Below, piece after piece: positions 33,401 to 43,252 of a stretch of DNA of 64,000 nt. Numbering within the stretch: the stretch's first letter is position 1; each line of letters starts with the position of its first letter. The notes beneath the pieces are model-generated. The model did no database searches. It was given only the letters and a program-made list of their open reading frames with translations, and was not told the DNA's origin. The position numbers and the translations under genes are program-made. This DNA is from Melitaea cinxia (lineage: Eukaryota; Arthropoda; Insecta; Lepidoptera; Nymphalidae), in assembly GCF_905220565.1 (NCBI RefSeq), contig NC_059414.1, positions 5,330,001-5,394,000 on the forward strand, read 5' to 3'.

Positions 33401-36400
33401 ACTGCCTGCGCTCCTGGTGAGGGCCTTTAGCAGGGTCGGCCACAGTAAGCCACCATCCTGCGGACCGTATGTTTGATTACCAGCATATTGTAAAAAAAAA
33501 CTGAAAATTCAGAAATTTAACCTAGACTGGCACTGCTGTGTGGCTACGGCACTAAAGAATTTAGCCACTCCCTCTCTTCCCGTGGGTGTCGTAAGAGGCG
33601 ACTAAGGGATAACAAGGTTCCACAGCCACCTTGGAACTTAAGAAGCCGACCGATGGCGGGATAACCATCCAACTGCTGGCTTTGCAATACACAGGCCGAA
33701 GACGGGCAGCAGCGTCTTCGGTGCGACAAAGCCAGTACTGCGGTCACCAACCCGCCTGCCCAGCGTGGTGACTATGGGCAAAACACATGAGTTCACGTTA
33801 TTTTTGGCGTAAACTTGTGGAGGCCTATGTCCAGCAGTGGACTGTATAGGCTGTAATGATGGCACTGCTGATTTACGTATAAGAATAAATGATAAGAGCT
33901 CAAATAGCTTAAACATTTGTTTCGTGTTCGACGTTGAAATAAATCTAATAAAAGTATTGACGTGTATTTGTCAATTGGAAGAGTACCGTGACGTATAACT
34001 CCAGTCCAACTCCTTAACAAGATAATAGTCCTTTGCTCAGCAATGGTATAGTTATATACTATTATTGTACATTAGAGTTAATAAATCACTTAAGATTCGT
34101 TGATATTAATTGTTAATAACGCCTCGATTAAGATATGTAGCGTCTTATTATATAGCATATAATTTTTTTATAAATAGCCTTTTAAGGCAAGAAAAGTGCT
34201 TAAAAATGGACACACACCATCAGATTAGCATAGTCAACCTAAAGATACTTATGTAGAGTTGTCAACTTAGCACAAATATAATCCTACCTACCGAATATCA
34301 AAGAATTAGTCATTTGAATAAAACTTAATTGGTACAAATTTATTACCGTACTTAGATTCACCAACCTACAAATAACGAAATATCTGTTATATTATGATTA
34401 TTACTAGCATAAACATTAATGAAATACAATCTTAACACTAATTTTATTTTATTTAATTTCGCTTTCTTATTGCTATGGTAGCAAACAACACCTAGCTATT
34501 AACACCGGGAGCATTACTAGCACATGAACCCGCTGACCCTCCCTAATAGCTCTGGCTATCCATAGAAAACCATCTAATAAGATACTGCTTGAGAGCAATG
34601 CTACTTAGCTGTGATTTTCTGTAACGTTAGCCAGTTAGAAAGACAGATCTCAATTTTGAGCTATATTTGCAGCTGTGCGGCTACGGCACCAAAGAATATA
34701 GCCACCCCTCTTCCCGTAGGTGTCGTAAGAGGCGACTAAGGGATAACAAGGTTCCACTCCCACCTTGGAACTTAAGAAGCCGAGCGATGGCGGGATAACC
34801 ATCTAACCGCTGGCGTTGAAACACACAGGCCGAAGACGGGCAGCAGCGTCTTAGGTGCGACAAAGCCAGCCCCTGCGGTCACGAACCCGCCTGCCCAGCG
34901 TGGTGACTATGGGCAACACACATGAGTTCACAGTCCAGCAGTGGACTGCAATAGGCTGGAATAATGATTGCAGCTGTGCCCTACCTCAGTTGATACGATT
35001 GATTACTTCCATATCAACAATATATAATCATACAATAACTGTAATTGATATAATTAATTGAAACGCAGTTCCTTGGTTTTTTTTTTTTAGTTTTTTGTTA
35101 TGCCCATTAAAATACATATTATACATTGTTTGATTTTCTCTTCGATTACGTATTCACCAAAAATATTTGTACTGCCCATTATTTAGGAATTTAAGTTCAG
35201 GATTTCTATATAAAATGTGTTTATAAACGGTGTGACTCAGAAGTCGAGTATAATTAAAACCCTACCACGTTTCCATATCAAAATACAGAGGACATGATTT
35301 GTAACATTACGTAACGTTAGACTACTTTTGAGTTTAGTACTATATGAAGCTTGTTTAAATGCGTGGTACTAAAATGTTCCTAAATATGCTATAACGTAAG
35401 TATTATATGAGCAGATAGCAGTATATATAATATGAACTATAACGTAAGTACTGAAAACTACATTTTGAATATTTATAACGTTAATATTTAATTACTTTTG
35501 TCTACATTTGTATAAACAACGAAACTTATATTCCGTTAGTCCTCTTAACTATAATATTTTAGTCAAATACTAATTATAAAATGAGATTATGATCAAAGCT
35601 TAACCCATGTACAACCTGACTATCAAGCGTCAAGTATACTGACATATTTCCCCTAACGGCTGCCAACGTAGCCATAACTCTTATAATGTGCCGATGTCCA
35701 TATGTAACAGTAGCTATTTAATATCAGAAAGTACAGTTAGCTCGTTTACCCTCCTTATCAAAAATAAGTACACATTAATATTACGGAAAGAAAACCATAA
35801 ACAATTAGGTGTATGTTTCAGTAGGTTCATTCCTCGGTTTTAATTTCATGCTATTGTTTGCAGTTCGCCAGTATCATTGACATCGGGTGTCATGTGATGA
35901 TTGTGGCCATTGTCACAAACGGGTTTCAATGTGATGTTGACAGAGAAAGTGTAAGTTTAATATGACTACTTAATACTTCATGTTACTCCATAATGATCTG
36001 TTACTCATAATAAATTGAAGTAGATTTTGATATCAAACCCTTAAAAAAATTAAAAGACCATTGAGTAGAACAGCAGTATTGGAACTAATATGAACTTTTG
36101 TAATGGTTTTGAAACTAAATTTTATTTTGTAATATAAATATTCCCTGATAATATTTTGAGTATTAATTTAATGTCTAATACCAATATGTTGAATGAACTA
36201 CCTACACTAATATTATAGAGGAGAGATTTGATTTTTAGTTTCTTTGTAATAGAAAAACACGAAAGCCACTGGATCGATTTTAAAAATTCTTTCACCTATA
36301 TACATATATGGGTAATATCTTAATAGAAAAAAATGGAACAGTTAACTGTTATATATGCGGGTAAAGCCTGCAGTCACCAACCCGCCAGCCCAGCGTGGTG

Positions 36401-37895
36401 ACTATGGGCAAAATACCTTAGTCCACGCCATTTTGGACGTAAACTTGTGGAGGCCTATGTCCAGCAGTAGATTGCGCTTGCAGTCGCGGGTTCGATCTCC
36501 GCTCACGAAAGACATTTTATTGGCTATATAGATGTATGTCGTGGTCTAGGCCTTGTGCTTATGTATTGTGTTTGTTTCCGGACCCCACAAGGGAGTTAAT
36601 CCCACTGGGGGCCGTTGAGTGTAAAGCGTTTTATTTTATTTATTTATTTATTTACGCTTAGTATGTAAATTAATCAGCGAATCGTATTCTTTTAGCTCCG
36701 ATCCATTGACTGGCCCTGGCTGGAACCATTCTTACTGATCATCAACCTTGGTACTCATGGCTTTTACCCGTTCCCTCTTGTGCTGCCGTCATACAACAGT
36801 ATTCACATTGACTACATTCCTATTCCTTCGCAACCAAGATGCTATCCTGGGATGCTGCATCTCTACTTGATAGATATCCTAAACTTCTTAATCAATGTGA
36901 TCTGGCTCAAATTTGTCGTGGCCTTTGTATCCGCAGTTCATAAGGTAAAATTTGACATATTGTGTTTATTATTTAATTAATTAATTAGAATGATTGCGCC
37001 ATTTACACTGATTAAATTATTTAAAAAAGTTACAAAAAAGCAAACAAATTTAGTGCAAGTAAAGGCGTTATCATAATTTCAAAATAAGTTTTTTGTTCGA
37101 TTTGAATATAAAAATTAAATGTGTTATCGGAAATAATAAACGAACCCGGAAAAAATTAGTAAAAATAAGAATTCTCTTTTTAATTATCAATTATACGCTA
37201 CTTGCGCTTAAAAACAATTATTCTTAAATATTACAGAAAGATCCGGAACCTATGCGCATGTTCTTTGGCCTGTCCATGGTGAAACTTGTACTGCAGATTT
37301 TGTACTTCTTCTCACAGCCAAACATTTATAATTATGCAGTGGAAGCATACTGGTTTATAAGTCTCATGGATGCTTGTAAGTACTACGTTTATATATTGTC
37401 GTATTATTCTATACCTTTGTTATTTAATGAGCGATCCCTCGCTCTCAAAGTCTCAAAGGGTCATCAGTAGTAAAAATTAATGAAAGACGAAAACTAATCT
37501 CACAGCAGTCACAGCACTGGCTTATGACTGTTGCGCTGGCGGTTACGGGTTCCGTCGTCTCGGCGTTTATGTATTTATGTTTTGCACTGTATGTTTCCGG
37601 ACCCCCAAAATAGAGGTAAATTTTAGTGGGGGCCGTTGAGTGAAAGGTATTTATTTATCATTTATTTATTTGCATTATAGGTATTGCGACAATCTTCCTG
37701 ATGATCATCCATGGGTACGTAGTTCAACTGCGCAATGAAAAGTCTCAGACGAAGATCGAGCAGCCTCCCTCTTACATAGAATGCCTGATCAACGGACCCC
37801 TGACACGAGTTGATGAGAAAAAGGAATCTGTTCTTGTTATCGAAGAAAAAAAGTCTGAACCACCAGCTGAAGTTGAACAAAGAGAACGATGTTGA
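30405..37895 (+). CDS. Multi-pass membrane protein, tetraspan type (five coding exons)
   Basis: The spliced CDS joins 30405-30488, 35864-35950, 36696-36944, 37237-37375 and 37681-37895: 774 nt, 257 residues and a TGA stop. Seen: introns are GT-AG with phases 0, 0, 0, 1, and the frame stays open across all joins. An N-terminal WCCGG motif precedes helix 1 (about 19-46). A long loop with Cys51 and Cys106 follows, then helices near 111-137, 149-166 and 177-202. The basic/acidic tail contains PPSY at 215-218, a PPxY motif of the kind bound by WW domains. Known: arthropod pasiflora/DUF4728 proteins are tetraspans of septate junctions, and LAPTM proteins combine an N-terminal CC motif with tail PPxY motifs. 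Inference: a membrane protein of one of these groups; its exact family was not checked. The ATG follows an acceptor directly, so transcription starts upstream. Confidence 0.85.
30785..31063 (+). mobile_element. ACCGACTTC-ended element, interrupted near its 3' end
   Basis: A shorter copy of the 19757 element: GTGTTTGCTAGCAAACG, AAAACCGACTTCAG, TAATACAACGTAAG, CCCCTCGATTTTTCTGGGA, GGTCGAATTGAGAAACCGCC and TTTTTTCAAGTTGG. An RTE-tailed repeat was later inserted just after it, at 31081. It lies in intron 1 of the membrane-protein gene. Confidence 0.65.
31081..31292 (-). mobile_element. RTE-tailed SINE-like repeat with 17-bp target-site duplication
   Basis: 5'-truncated copy whose tail is (CATA)n on the + strand. 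Perfect 17-bp direct repeats TTGGCTAAAACATCATA flank it at 31064-31080 and 31293-31309. The duplicated target overlaps the end of the ACCGACTTC element, so this insertion is the younger of the two. Confidence 0.9.
31310..32469. other. Intron 1 sequence without recognised repeats
   Basis: AT-rich. The minus-strand frame at 31465-31707 has no recognisable domain and is dismissed. Confidence 0.35.
32470..32655 (+). mobile_element. Helitron-like fragment
   Basis: Contains the blocks TTAAAACTACGCAACGGATT, TTGATGCGGTTTTC and AGAAGAAGGTTTATATG and ends near ATACCGGGCGGGACG, a shape common to lepidopteran Helitrons. The CTAG end is not preserved. It lies in intron 1. Confidence 0.5.
33275..33500 (-). 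repeat. GTCGGC-type repeat
   Basis: Minus-strand copy: TTTGGAGCAGCCATACTGCGG, GTACCTCAACCTTACAG, AAGATCACAACTAAATA, GCAGGGTCGGCCACAGTAAG. The end is diverged. Confidence 0.65.
33539..33859 (+). mobile_element. RTE-tailed SINE-like repeat, full length
   Basis: 321-bp copy from TGTGGCTACGGCAC to CCAGCAGTGGACTGTATAGG and a TAATGA tail. Perfect 11-bp duplication TGGCACTGCTG at 33528-33538 and 33860-33870. This copy defines the family length because both ends are bounded by the duplication. Confidence 0.9.
34445..34660 (+). repeat. GTCGGC-type repeat, diverged
   Basis: Recognisable are CCCGCTGACC, AATAGCTCTGGCTATC, TACTGCTTGAGAGCAATGC and TTAGCTGTGATTTTCTGTAACG. The start has drifted. The next repeat begins within 20 bp of its end. 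Confidence 0.5.
34679..34967 (+). mobile_element. RTE-tailed SINE-like repeat with internal deletion
   Basis: Flanked by perfect 12-bp repeats TTGCAGCTGTGC at 34667-34678 and 34968-34979. Compared with 33539-33859 it lacks about 35 bases just before the tail (the CGCGAACTTGTGGAGG part), yet it keeps CAGTCCAGCAGTGGACTGC at the end. Confidence 0.9.
34980..35863. other. Rest of intron 1
   Basis: AT-rich. The motif CTATAACGTAAGTA occurs at about 35389 and 35438. No repeat or exon is recognised before exon 2. Confidence 0.35.
35864..35950 (+). CDS. Coding exon 2 (residues 29-57)
   Basis: Acceptor TATTGTTTGCAG, donor AGT|GTAAGT. The 29 codons FASIIDIGCHVMIVAIV... complete helix 1 and begin the loop with Cys51. 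The exon is too short to appear as a long open frame and is found only through its splice sites and continuity with its neighbours. Intron 1 before it is 5375 bp. Confidence 0.85.
36365..36476 (+). repeat. RTE-tailed repeat fragment fused to a SINE
   Basis: The last 110 bases of the family (AAGCCTGCAGTCACCAACCC to CCAGCAGTAGATTGCG) pass directly into the SINE at 36477 with no spacer. It lies in intron 2. Confidence 0.75.
36477..36657 (+). repeat. tRNA-derived SINE in intron 2
   Basis: Begins inside the tRNA-like head at CTTGCAGTCGCGGG with the B box GGGTTCGATCTCC, then GACATTTTATTGGC, TATATAGATG, GGACCCCACAAGGGAG, CCCACTGGGGGCCGTTGAG and a (TTTA)n tail. The T-rich tail ends 38 bp upstream of coding exon 3. 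Confidence 0.75.
36696..36944 (+). CDS. Coding exon 3 (residues 58-140)
   Basis: Acceptor TATTCTTTTAG, donor AAG|GTAAAA. It has 83 codons with no stop. It holds the aromatic/proline-rich loop (WPWLEP, HGFYPFPLVLP, Cys106) and the second helix (YLIDILNFLINVIWLKFVV). A SINE ends about 38 bp before the exon. Confidence 0.9.
37237..37375 (+). CDS. Coding exon 4 (residues 141-186 plus one base)
   Basis: Acceptor AAATATTACAG, donor GCTT|GTAAGT. The exon starts with the polar KDPEPMR turn, continues through helix 3 (FFGLSMVKLVLQILYFFS) and a short Asn/Tyr loop, and ends in helix 4. It exits in phase 1, so codon 187 (Cys) is split across the intron. Confidence 0.9.
37505..37671 (+). repeat. tRNA-derived SINE abutting the exon 5 acceptor
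   Basis: Head with CAGCACTGGC and a diverged B box (GGGTTCCGTC), then TTTCCGGACCCCC, AGTGGGGGCCGTTGAGTG and a (TTTA)n tail that runs to within about 9 bases of the AG of exon 5. The SINE tail appears to supply the pyrimidine tract of this splice site. Confidence 0.7.
37681..37895 (+). CDS. Coding exon 5 (residues 187-257, stop)
   Basis: Acceptor TTGCATTATAG joins in phase 1 to complete TGT (Cys187). It finishes helix 4 (IATIFLMIIHGYVV) and encodes a 55-residue cytoplasmic tail with PPSY, acidic and lysine-rich clusters, and a final Cys. It stops with TGA at 37893-37895. Confidence 0.9.
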
Positions 37896-38111
37896 TCTGA
37901 TATTTATTGAAGTAATTTGATTATCAAAGTATAGTTATAACATACAAACATGCTTAATATATATATATTTTTTAATTTCACGGTCACTATGAACTCATTT
38001 GATTGTACGGAACTTACCGCGATTATTATTTTTACACTGGTGGCACATGGTAGCGGGCGAACCATCACGTGTGTCGCGTAGAATCAAAAATATACATGTA
38101 AAATTATTTAA

Positions 38112-38288
38112 AATAAAAATTTCAGTATATTTTTCAATATATACAGTTAGTTATATTATCTGTTATACGTTCTTTTTTTTAATTTAAAACGAAATATCCC
38201 TAATCTCGAATTTATATCGGCATATGATTACACATTATAGAATAACCAGGTATGTTTATTATAATTTTAATCGGCGTATTTAAATAAA
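38112..38288 (+). terminator. Candidate polyadenylation signals of the membrane-protein gene
   Basis: After the stop at 37895 the first AATAAA motifs on the + strand are at 38112-38117 and 38283-38288. AATAAA is frequent by chance in AT-rich DNA, so which one is used cannot be told. Confidence 0.35.
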
Positions 38289-38925
38289 GTATTAATAAAT
38301 AAATATCGCTGTAAATTATTTTAGATATACTATAAAATAGTGATTAATAAACTATATAACGCTCGTAGTATGAAAAAAAATAAGTGTGGTAAGAAATCGT
38401 ATAACAAAAATAAATATATATAAAAGTGAACTCTTATCATGTGTCGTAGAAGACATACATTTTTGTCCTGCCGTTGCTTTGCGTATGCTTTAATATGTAA
38501 CATGCATAAATTATGACGTCTGCTTTATAAATTATAGAATAAACATAGCACTCATTTTAGGTTAGCTTAAAAATACACACGGTGAGGAAATTAGAGAAAA
38601 CCCGCATTTGTAGTTTAAGATGCACTCGACCGAGTTTGCTCCCTCGTTTGAGTGAATTACATTATTTTTTTGCTGTCAATACGTGTACGGCGTCATATGT
38701 ACCGCATTTGAAGATCTTTTCAGATGTCAAATGTTCAATATATACGACCTCGTTTTATAATCAATATTGAGGAAAAATTCGTACATCTTTCTGTCTTACA
38801 TCATTATTATTATTTTAACCAAATATGTTCAATACGTGTACAAGGTCGTCTGTAAAAAAGGAAAATATTTTAATACCTGTGTATTTGATAGCAGCCAGCT
38901 GATATAGATACATGTTTTTGCAATA

Positions 38926-39125
38926 AAACCTCTTTACGCACGTTTGATTTGGGGAGTAAGCTGGTGAATGCGCGATGAAAGCGTTACGAAAAGTGTGATC
39001 GGGCGAGGTGAACGGAAGTTGACAGAGAAATATAAGTTAGTAAAGATAGAAAGAGGGAGAGTTACGTTTCGTAAGTTTTACTTCAGTCGCGTGGTGGACC
39101 ACACTTTTTTCTATTAAATATACAT
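38926..39125 (+). repeat. Unnamed interspersed repeat, copy 2 of 3
   Basis: The most compact copy of the family at 8343 and 48231: CTTTACGCACGTTTGATTTG, GGAGTAAGCTGGTGAATGCG, AAGCGTTACG, GGCGAGGTGAACGGAAGTT, then CGTTTCGTAAGTTTTACTTC and GTGGACCACAC. Confidence 0.65.
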
Positions 39126-39174
39126 ACATAGAAACATTTAAATGTATACTCCACCCAAACTCTAAGAGTCTAGG

Positions 39175-39240
39175 CGTAAATCGAACCCACAAACACCCGA
39201 AGCAGAAAGCAGGGTCACTGGAAAACGTACAACTATGTGG
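39175..39240 (-). repeat. Decayed SINE head
   Basis: AAATCGAACCCACAAACACCC followed by AGCAGAAAGCAGGG, the reverse of a tRNA-like head resembling that at 10380-10465. Confidence 0.4.
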
Positions 39241-39639
39241 TTATCACTTAAATTTGAAAATGTTACTCGAATATAATATAACTTAGCTAACATTTCTACT
39301 GCATTTAATTGAATTATCCGTAGAATAATTACATCGAAAACGAATTAAAAACAATTGGATCAACATTTCACGATTCATCATAGACTCGGTAAATGTACAA
39401 ACAACTGTATGGAAAGGCTTCAATAATATTAATTTTCACACCAAATCATAGTTCACAACAATGCATGCAAATATTGCTGTTTGACGAGTGGCGTGGAACG
39501 GAAACTGGTTTAAAATAGATGACTAGCGGTATATTTTCATAACGATTTGAACGTTATGGTTATCGGCACGCATATTGAGCGCTAACCTTCAACTTGACTT
39601 CAACATTTTATGGATATAGATATAGATATTTAATTACTA

Positions 39640-39772
39640 CTATGTTCTTGTATAACAACTGGTTCATGTACACCGGTGGTTTGCGGATTCGATTCCCACT
39701 CGGGGCGGATATTTGTATTTCTACAAATATTCTTTCCGGTCTGATAACAAACATTAATGGTAACACATGACA
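39640..39772 (+). repeat. Partial SINE (head and start of body)
   Basis: GGTTTGCGGATTCGATTCCC, then CACTCGGGGCGGATATTTG and ACAAATATTCTTTCCGG. It lies immediately before a complete copy of the same kind, so the pair forms a dimer-like array. Confidence 0.6.
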
Positions 39773-40110
39773 ACCGCTCTAGTGTAATGGTGCGTGTGCC
39801 GTGTTGGCGGCGCCTAAACACCGACGGTCGAGGGTTCGATTCCCGCTCGGAGCGGATATTTGTGTTTATACAAATATTAATAATAATATAGTATCCGATC
39901 TGGCTGTTAGTCCTTGTGGATATCTCCACCGTGCCATGTTAACCTATCGGTCCCGCTTGTTATCATATACACCTGATAGCCATACGGTAATCATATGAGA
40001 ATATATCCGCAGTGGAGCAGCGTGGTGGATAAAGCTTCGATCTTTCTTCTACATGGAAAAATAGACCTATGCTCAGCGTTGGGATGTTACAGGCTGACTC
40101 GTGAAATACT
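39773..40110 (+). mobile_element. Complete tRNA-derived SINE
   Basis: The most complete SINE here: A-box-like TAGTGTAATGG, B box GGGTTCGATTCCC, CTCGGAGCGGATATTTG, then GTCCTTGTGGATATCTCC, TTGTTATCATATACACCTG, CCGCAGTGGAGCAGCGTGG and the 3' end near GGGATGTTACAGGCTGA. About 335 bp. The head can form part of a tRNA-like fold, which explains internal pol III promotion in this family. Confidence 0.8.
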
Positions 40111-41676
40111 TTAATTTATCTGATAAATCTGATCACATTTAATGTTCCGTATCCTAAATTCTTTAGAAGATTTACACTAAGGTTTCAATGAATGCTTATT
40201 CAAGACGGTTTTATTTAATTTACCAGCTTAGTCAAGTTTCAGAATTACATGCAGCACGAAGCGTAGCGATATGGCGCGCGGCGTTGAATAGGGCAAGTTT
40301 AATTGAATAACTTAGGTTTTGGAGAAACATTTTCTTTTAATATAAAATTAAGTTTTGTTAAAAAAAACAAGGACACATGTTTTTGATATTTTAGAAGAGA
40401 AAAAAACGCTTATTATATGAATAAATTATATGTTAACTTTTTGTTACGACTTAAGTTCCTGACAACTCAAAAGAACTGACAATCAGTACATTAAATCATT
40501 AATGAACTATTAATCTTAACCGATATATAAAATATACATTAAATCTCCTCTTTTTATTAATATTAAATAATTAATATGTAACATATTGTAACATGTTACA
40601 AGTTAGAAACTAACCGGGGTGTAACGATGCCACGTTAATTATTATCTCTGTAATTAAGACGCTAGTGAAAATTTACTGGAAAACAGTGTACCTTTATAAA
40701 ATTTCGCACTAACTGAAAATGGTCATTTAATTTCCTTAATTCGTGCGAACTAACCGTCTTTGTCGCCTAAAATGCAACCTTAACTAAAGAAAACATCTCC
40801 AAAGTACATAGCTGTCGACGTTGGCATATTACCTACTTAACTCCATAATAATGGTATTCGCGTTGAGGTTGGCATCGAGGAACGTCACCTAAAACGCAAT
40901 ATTATCAACATAAAATAAGTTTTACGTGTTTAGATATAAAGTCCACTATTTTCTGCCAATTTAGTTCCGTATTGGTTTAAAATTTTGGTGTCCTGTATTA
41001 GTCTGGAACATTTCCAAATGTTCTAAATCTGCTGTGGTAAGCGCGTACAGGCGATACCTGTGATAATGTGCCTTTATTAATTTCTGAATATGTTTCTGCA
41101 TTCCTGTTTCGTAATATGCACTTATATCGCTCTCGGGTGATATTTTGAAAGCAAATTAACTCATATATTTATTTCCTTAAGGTGAACGAAATATTTATAT
41201 ATATATATATATATAATTATAAGATATCAATTTGGAAATTGGTCTCTGGAGTAAAAAGAGATTGGTATTTCTATAGAAATATTTCGAATATCATATACAT
41301 TTGTAATAGTCACAGCAAAGCCTGAATAATCGATTTCATTTTGACATTTCATCACTTTATAGGCATCTATTGTATATTAATATATTTTATTTATAAATAA
41401 AGTCATACATTTTTAATTTTTTCTTGAATAATTCATTAAGAACGCCCTCTTGAAATTGACTTCAAAGCCTTTTAAGCCTTCAAAACCTAATGTTAATTAT
41501 ATCCGCTTTTGCTTCGTAAAAAATATAACAGATAATTAACATCAACAGATTATGGTATTATTAACATTGTATTATAAAAATGTAAAAGTTATAGGCAGTG
41601 TATTTACTTATCGATGTTCTCTTGGCAAAATTAATATTATTGATAATATTACCTATCTATTTCTATTAGTTATATA
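40111..41676. other. Unassigned spacer
   Basis: No gene or repeat recognised. An (AT)n microsatellite lies near 41196-41214. Confidence 0.35.
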
Positions 41677-42299
41677 CTAGCTGTACCTGCGACTTCGTTC
41701 GCGTGAGAGATACTACCTCATTATTTTTAACGGTGTGATCCTGAGCCCGTGCGAATTATGGGATAAAATTATACCTATGTTGCCATATGATCTCCTTTAT
41801 TTTATTTTAGCCGTTCCAGATGACATACAAAAAAAGAAACAGAAATATACAGAAATATTTGAAAAGTTTGTAATTTATTATGTAATTAATAAATAACTAT
41901 AAAGACAACGAATCAAAATAAGTTATTTTGTAAGCAGAATGTAGGTAGTGTTTGTTTTAATAATAGAAAAATATTTGGTTATTTCATATTTATCTGGGCG
42001 GTGGGTACTTGCATGCGGTAAACGTGGATTTTCCCGCGTAAATCCCATTTTGTGGGAATTCCAGAATAAATGTAGCCTATATGTTGCTCCGCAACCTCCT
42101 TTATCTTCCAGGGAAAGTCCCATAAAAATCGGTTCTGCTATCCGAAGATTAACTCAAACAAACAGAAAGACGGACAGACAAACAGACGAAAAAAGTTTAT
42201 TGTAGTTTTAGTAACGTGTAAATAGCTATATGCAATTGAAAAAAAAATAGTCCTTTTGAAATTACAGCCAGAAACTTCAATTTTATTAATATTTATAGA
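41677..42299 (-). mobile_element. Non-autonomous Helitron
   Basis: On the minus strand it starts TCTATAAATATTAATAAAAT after A and ends GTCGCAGGTACAGCTAG before T. It is 623 bp and includes TCTGTTTGTCTGTCCGTC and GGGACTTTCCCTGG. The open frames on both strands are by-products. Confidence 0.75.
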
Positions 42300-42354
42300 T
42301 ATGGTATGTATGAAGTAAGATGCAATAAATAACATCATGCATTAAATGTAATGT

Positions 42355-42470
42355 TTCCCGACTGGGGAAGTCGCTCAATTTTATAAAGGATTACATCCAA
42401 ATAATACTGCTTGATAATTTATATGTAGTGCAAGCGTCAACAGTCTTCATAGCCAAATAATAAGGGAAGG
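42355..42470 (-). repeat. GTCGGC-type repeat, weak fragment
   Basis: CCCGACTGGGGAAGTCGCTC and AATAATACTGCTTG are the only blocks that fit the family. Confidence 0.4.
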
Positions 42471-42754
42471 TATAGTCGAAAAAGCGGTTCTGATGCTCCC
42501 AATATTGCAAACACCCACAGGTTTTGATAACCACTTACATAACAGGTGGACAGCACGCTTTTGCAACCCTAGTGGTTGGTAACTATCCAAAAAGCAATTC
42601 ATGTAAAAGTGGATTTATGAATCCACTTTGGCCCTATTACCTCTAAAATTGTTAGTTTACATTAGCATTACATCTACTCTGTGTACAAGAAAAATATTGT
42701 AACGTAACCTGAATGTCTCCGAAGAAATTGTAAGACCCAAAGATTTACCAACCC

Positions 42755-42832
42755 GAAGCGGATCAGCGGGGATTAAGCTTAGTCCTTCTTCTTAACAGGA
42801 GAGGACGTCTTCATCCTGTTGGATATTTATTG
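42755..42832 (+). repeat. SINE 3' part, diverged
   Basis: GAAGCGGATCAGCGGGGATTAAGC, TCCTTCTTCTTAACAGGAG and ATCCTGTTGGATA match the order of the SINE end. Confidence 0.45.
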
Positions 42833-42907
42833 TGTAAATATTCACTTGTATGATTTCCGTCCTTCGACTATTTTACACGTGTTCACATTTAGGTTTATTT
42901 TCTATTT

Positions 42908-43193
42908 TTAACCGACTTCAAAAAAGGATGAGGTTACTCAATACGACCGTGTATATATTTATGTATGTTCGGGATAACATCTTCGTTTATGAACCGATTT
43001 TGATAATTATTTTGTTGTTGGAAAGTAGATAGCCCAAGTGTAAAACCATGGAATCCCAGAGAAATCGAGGGAAACCCCCGAAAATCGTATTGACGACTAG
43101 TGCGTTTGTTAATTTTTTTCGTCTAATTGCATTTATTACCTGTCGATGCAAATGAAATCGGTTTTTTTTCGTTTCCTAGCAAATACAACAATT
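42908..43193 (-). mobile_element. ACCGACTTC-ended element, short copy
   Basis: On the + strand it begins TTAACCGACTTCAAAAAAGG and ends GGTTTTTTTTCGTTTCCTAGC, the inverse of the copy at 30785. The open frame 42850-43032 is by-product sequence. Confidence 0.65.
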
Positions 43194-43252
43194 GTATAAA
43201 ATATTATATAATTATTATTATAAAAATTGTACTTAGTCAAAGTAGTTGAGTA

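Noticed and set aside
37252..37470. Exon 4 read through into intron 4 as a complete 72-codon ORF
   Set aside because: A consensus donor at 37376 and frame continuity with exon 5 show that the ORF end is intronic.
39630..39929. 99-codon minus-strand open frame
   Set aside because: It is the reverse of two tRNA-like SINE heads. Repeated RSERESNPRP-like peptides come from the B-box region.
41948..42205. 85-codon frame in the Helitron
   Set aside because: Entirely inside a non-autonomous Helitron with no helicase or Rep motif.
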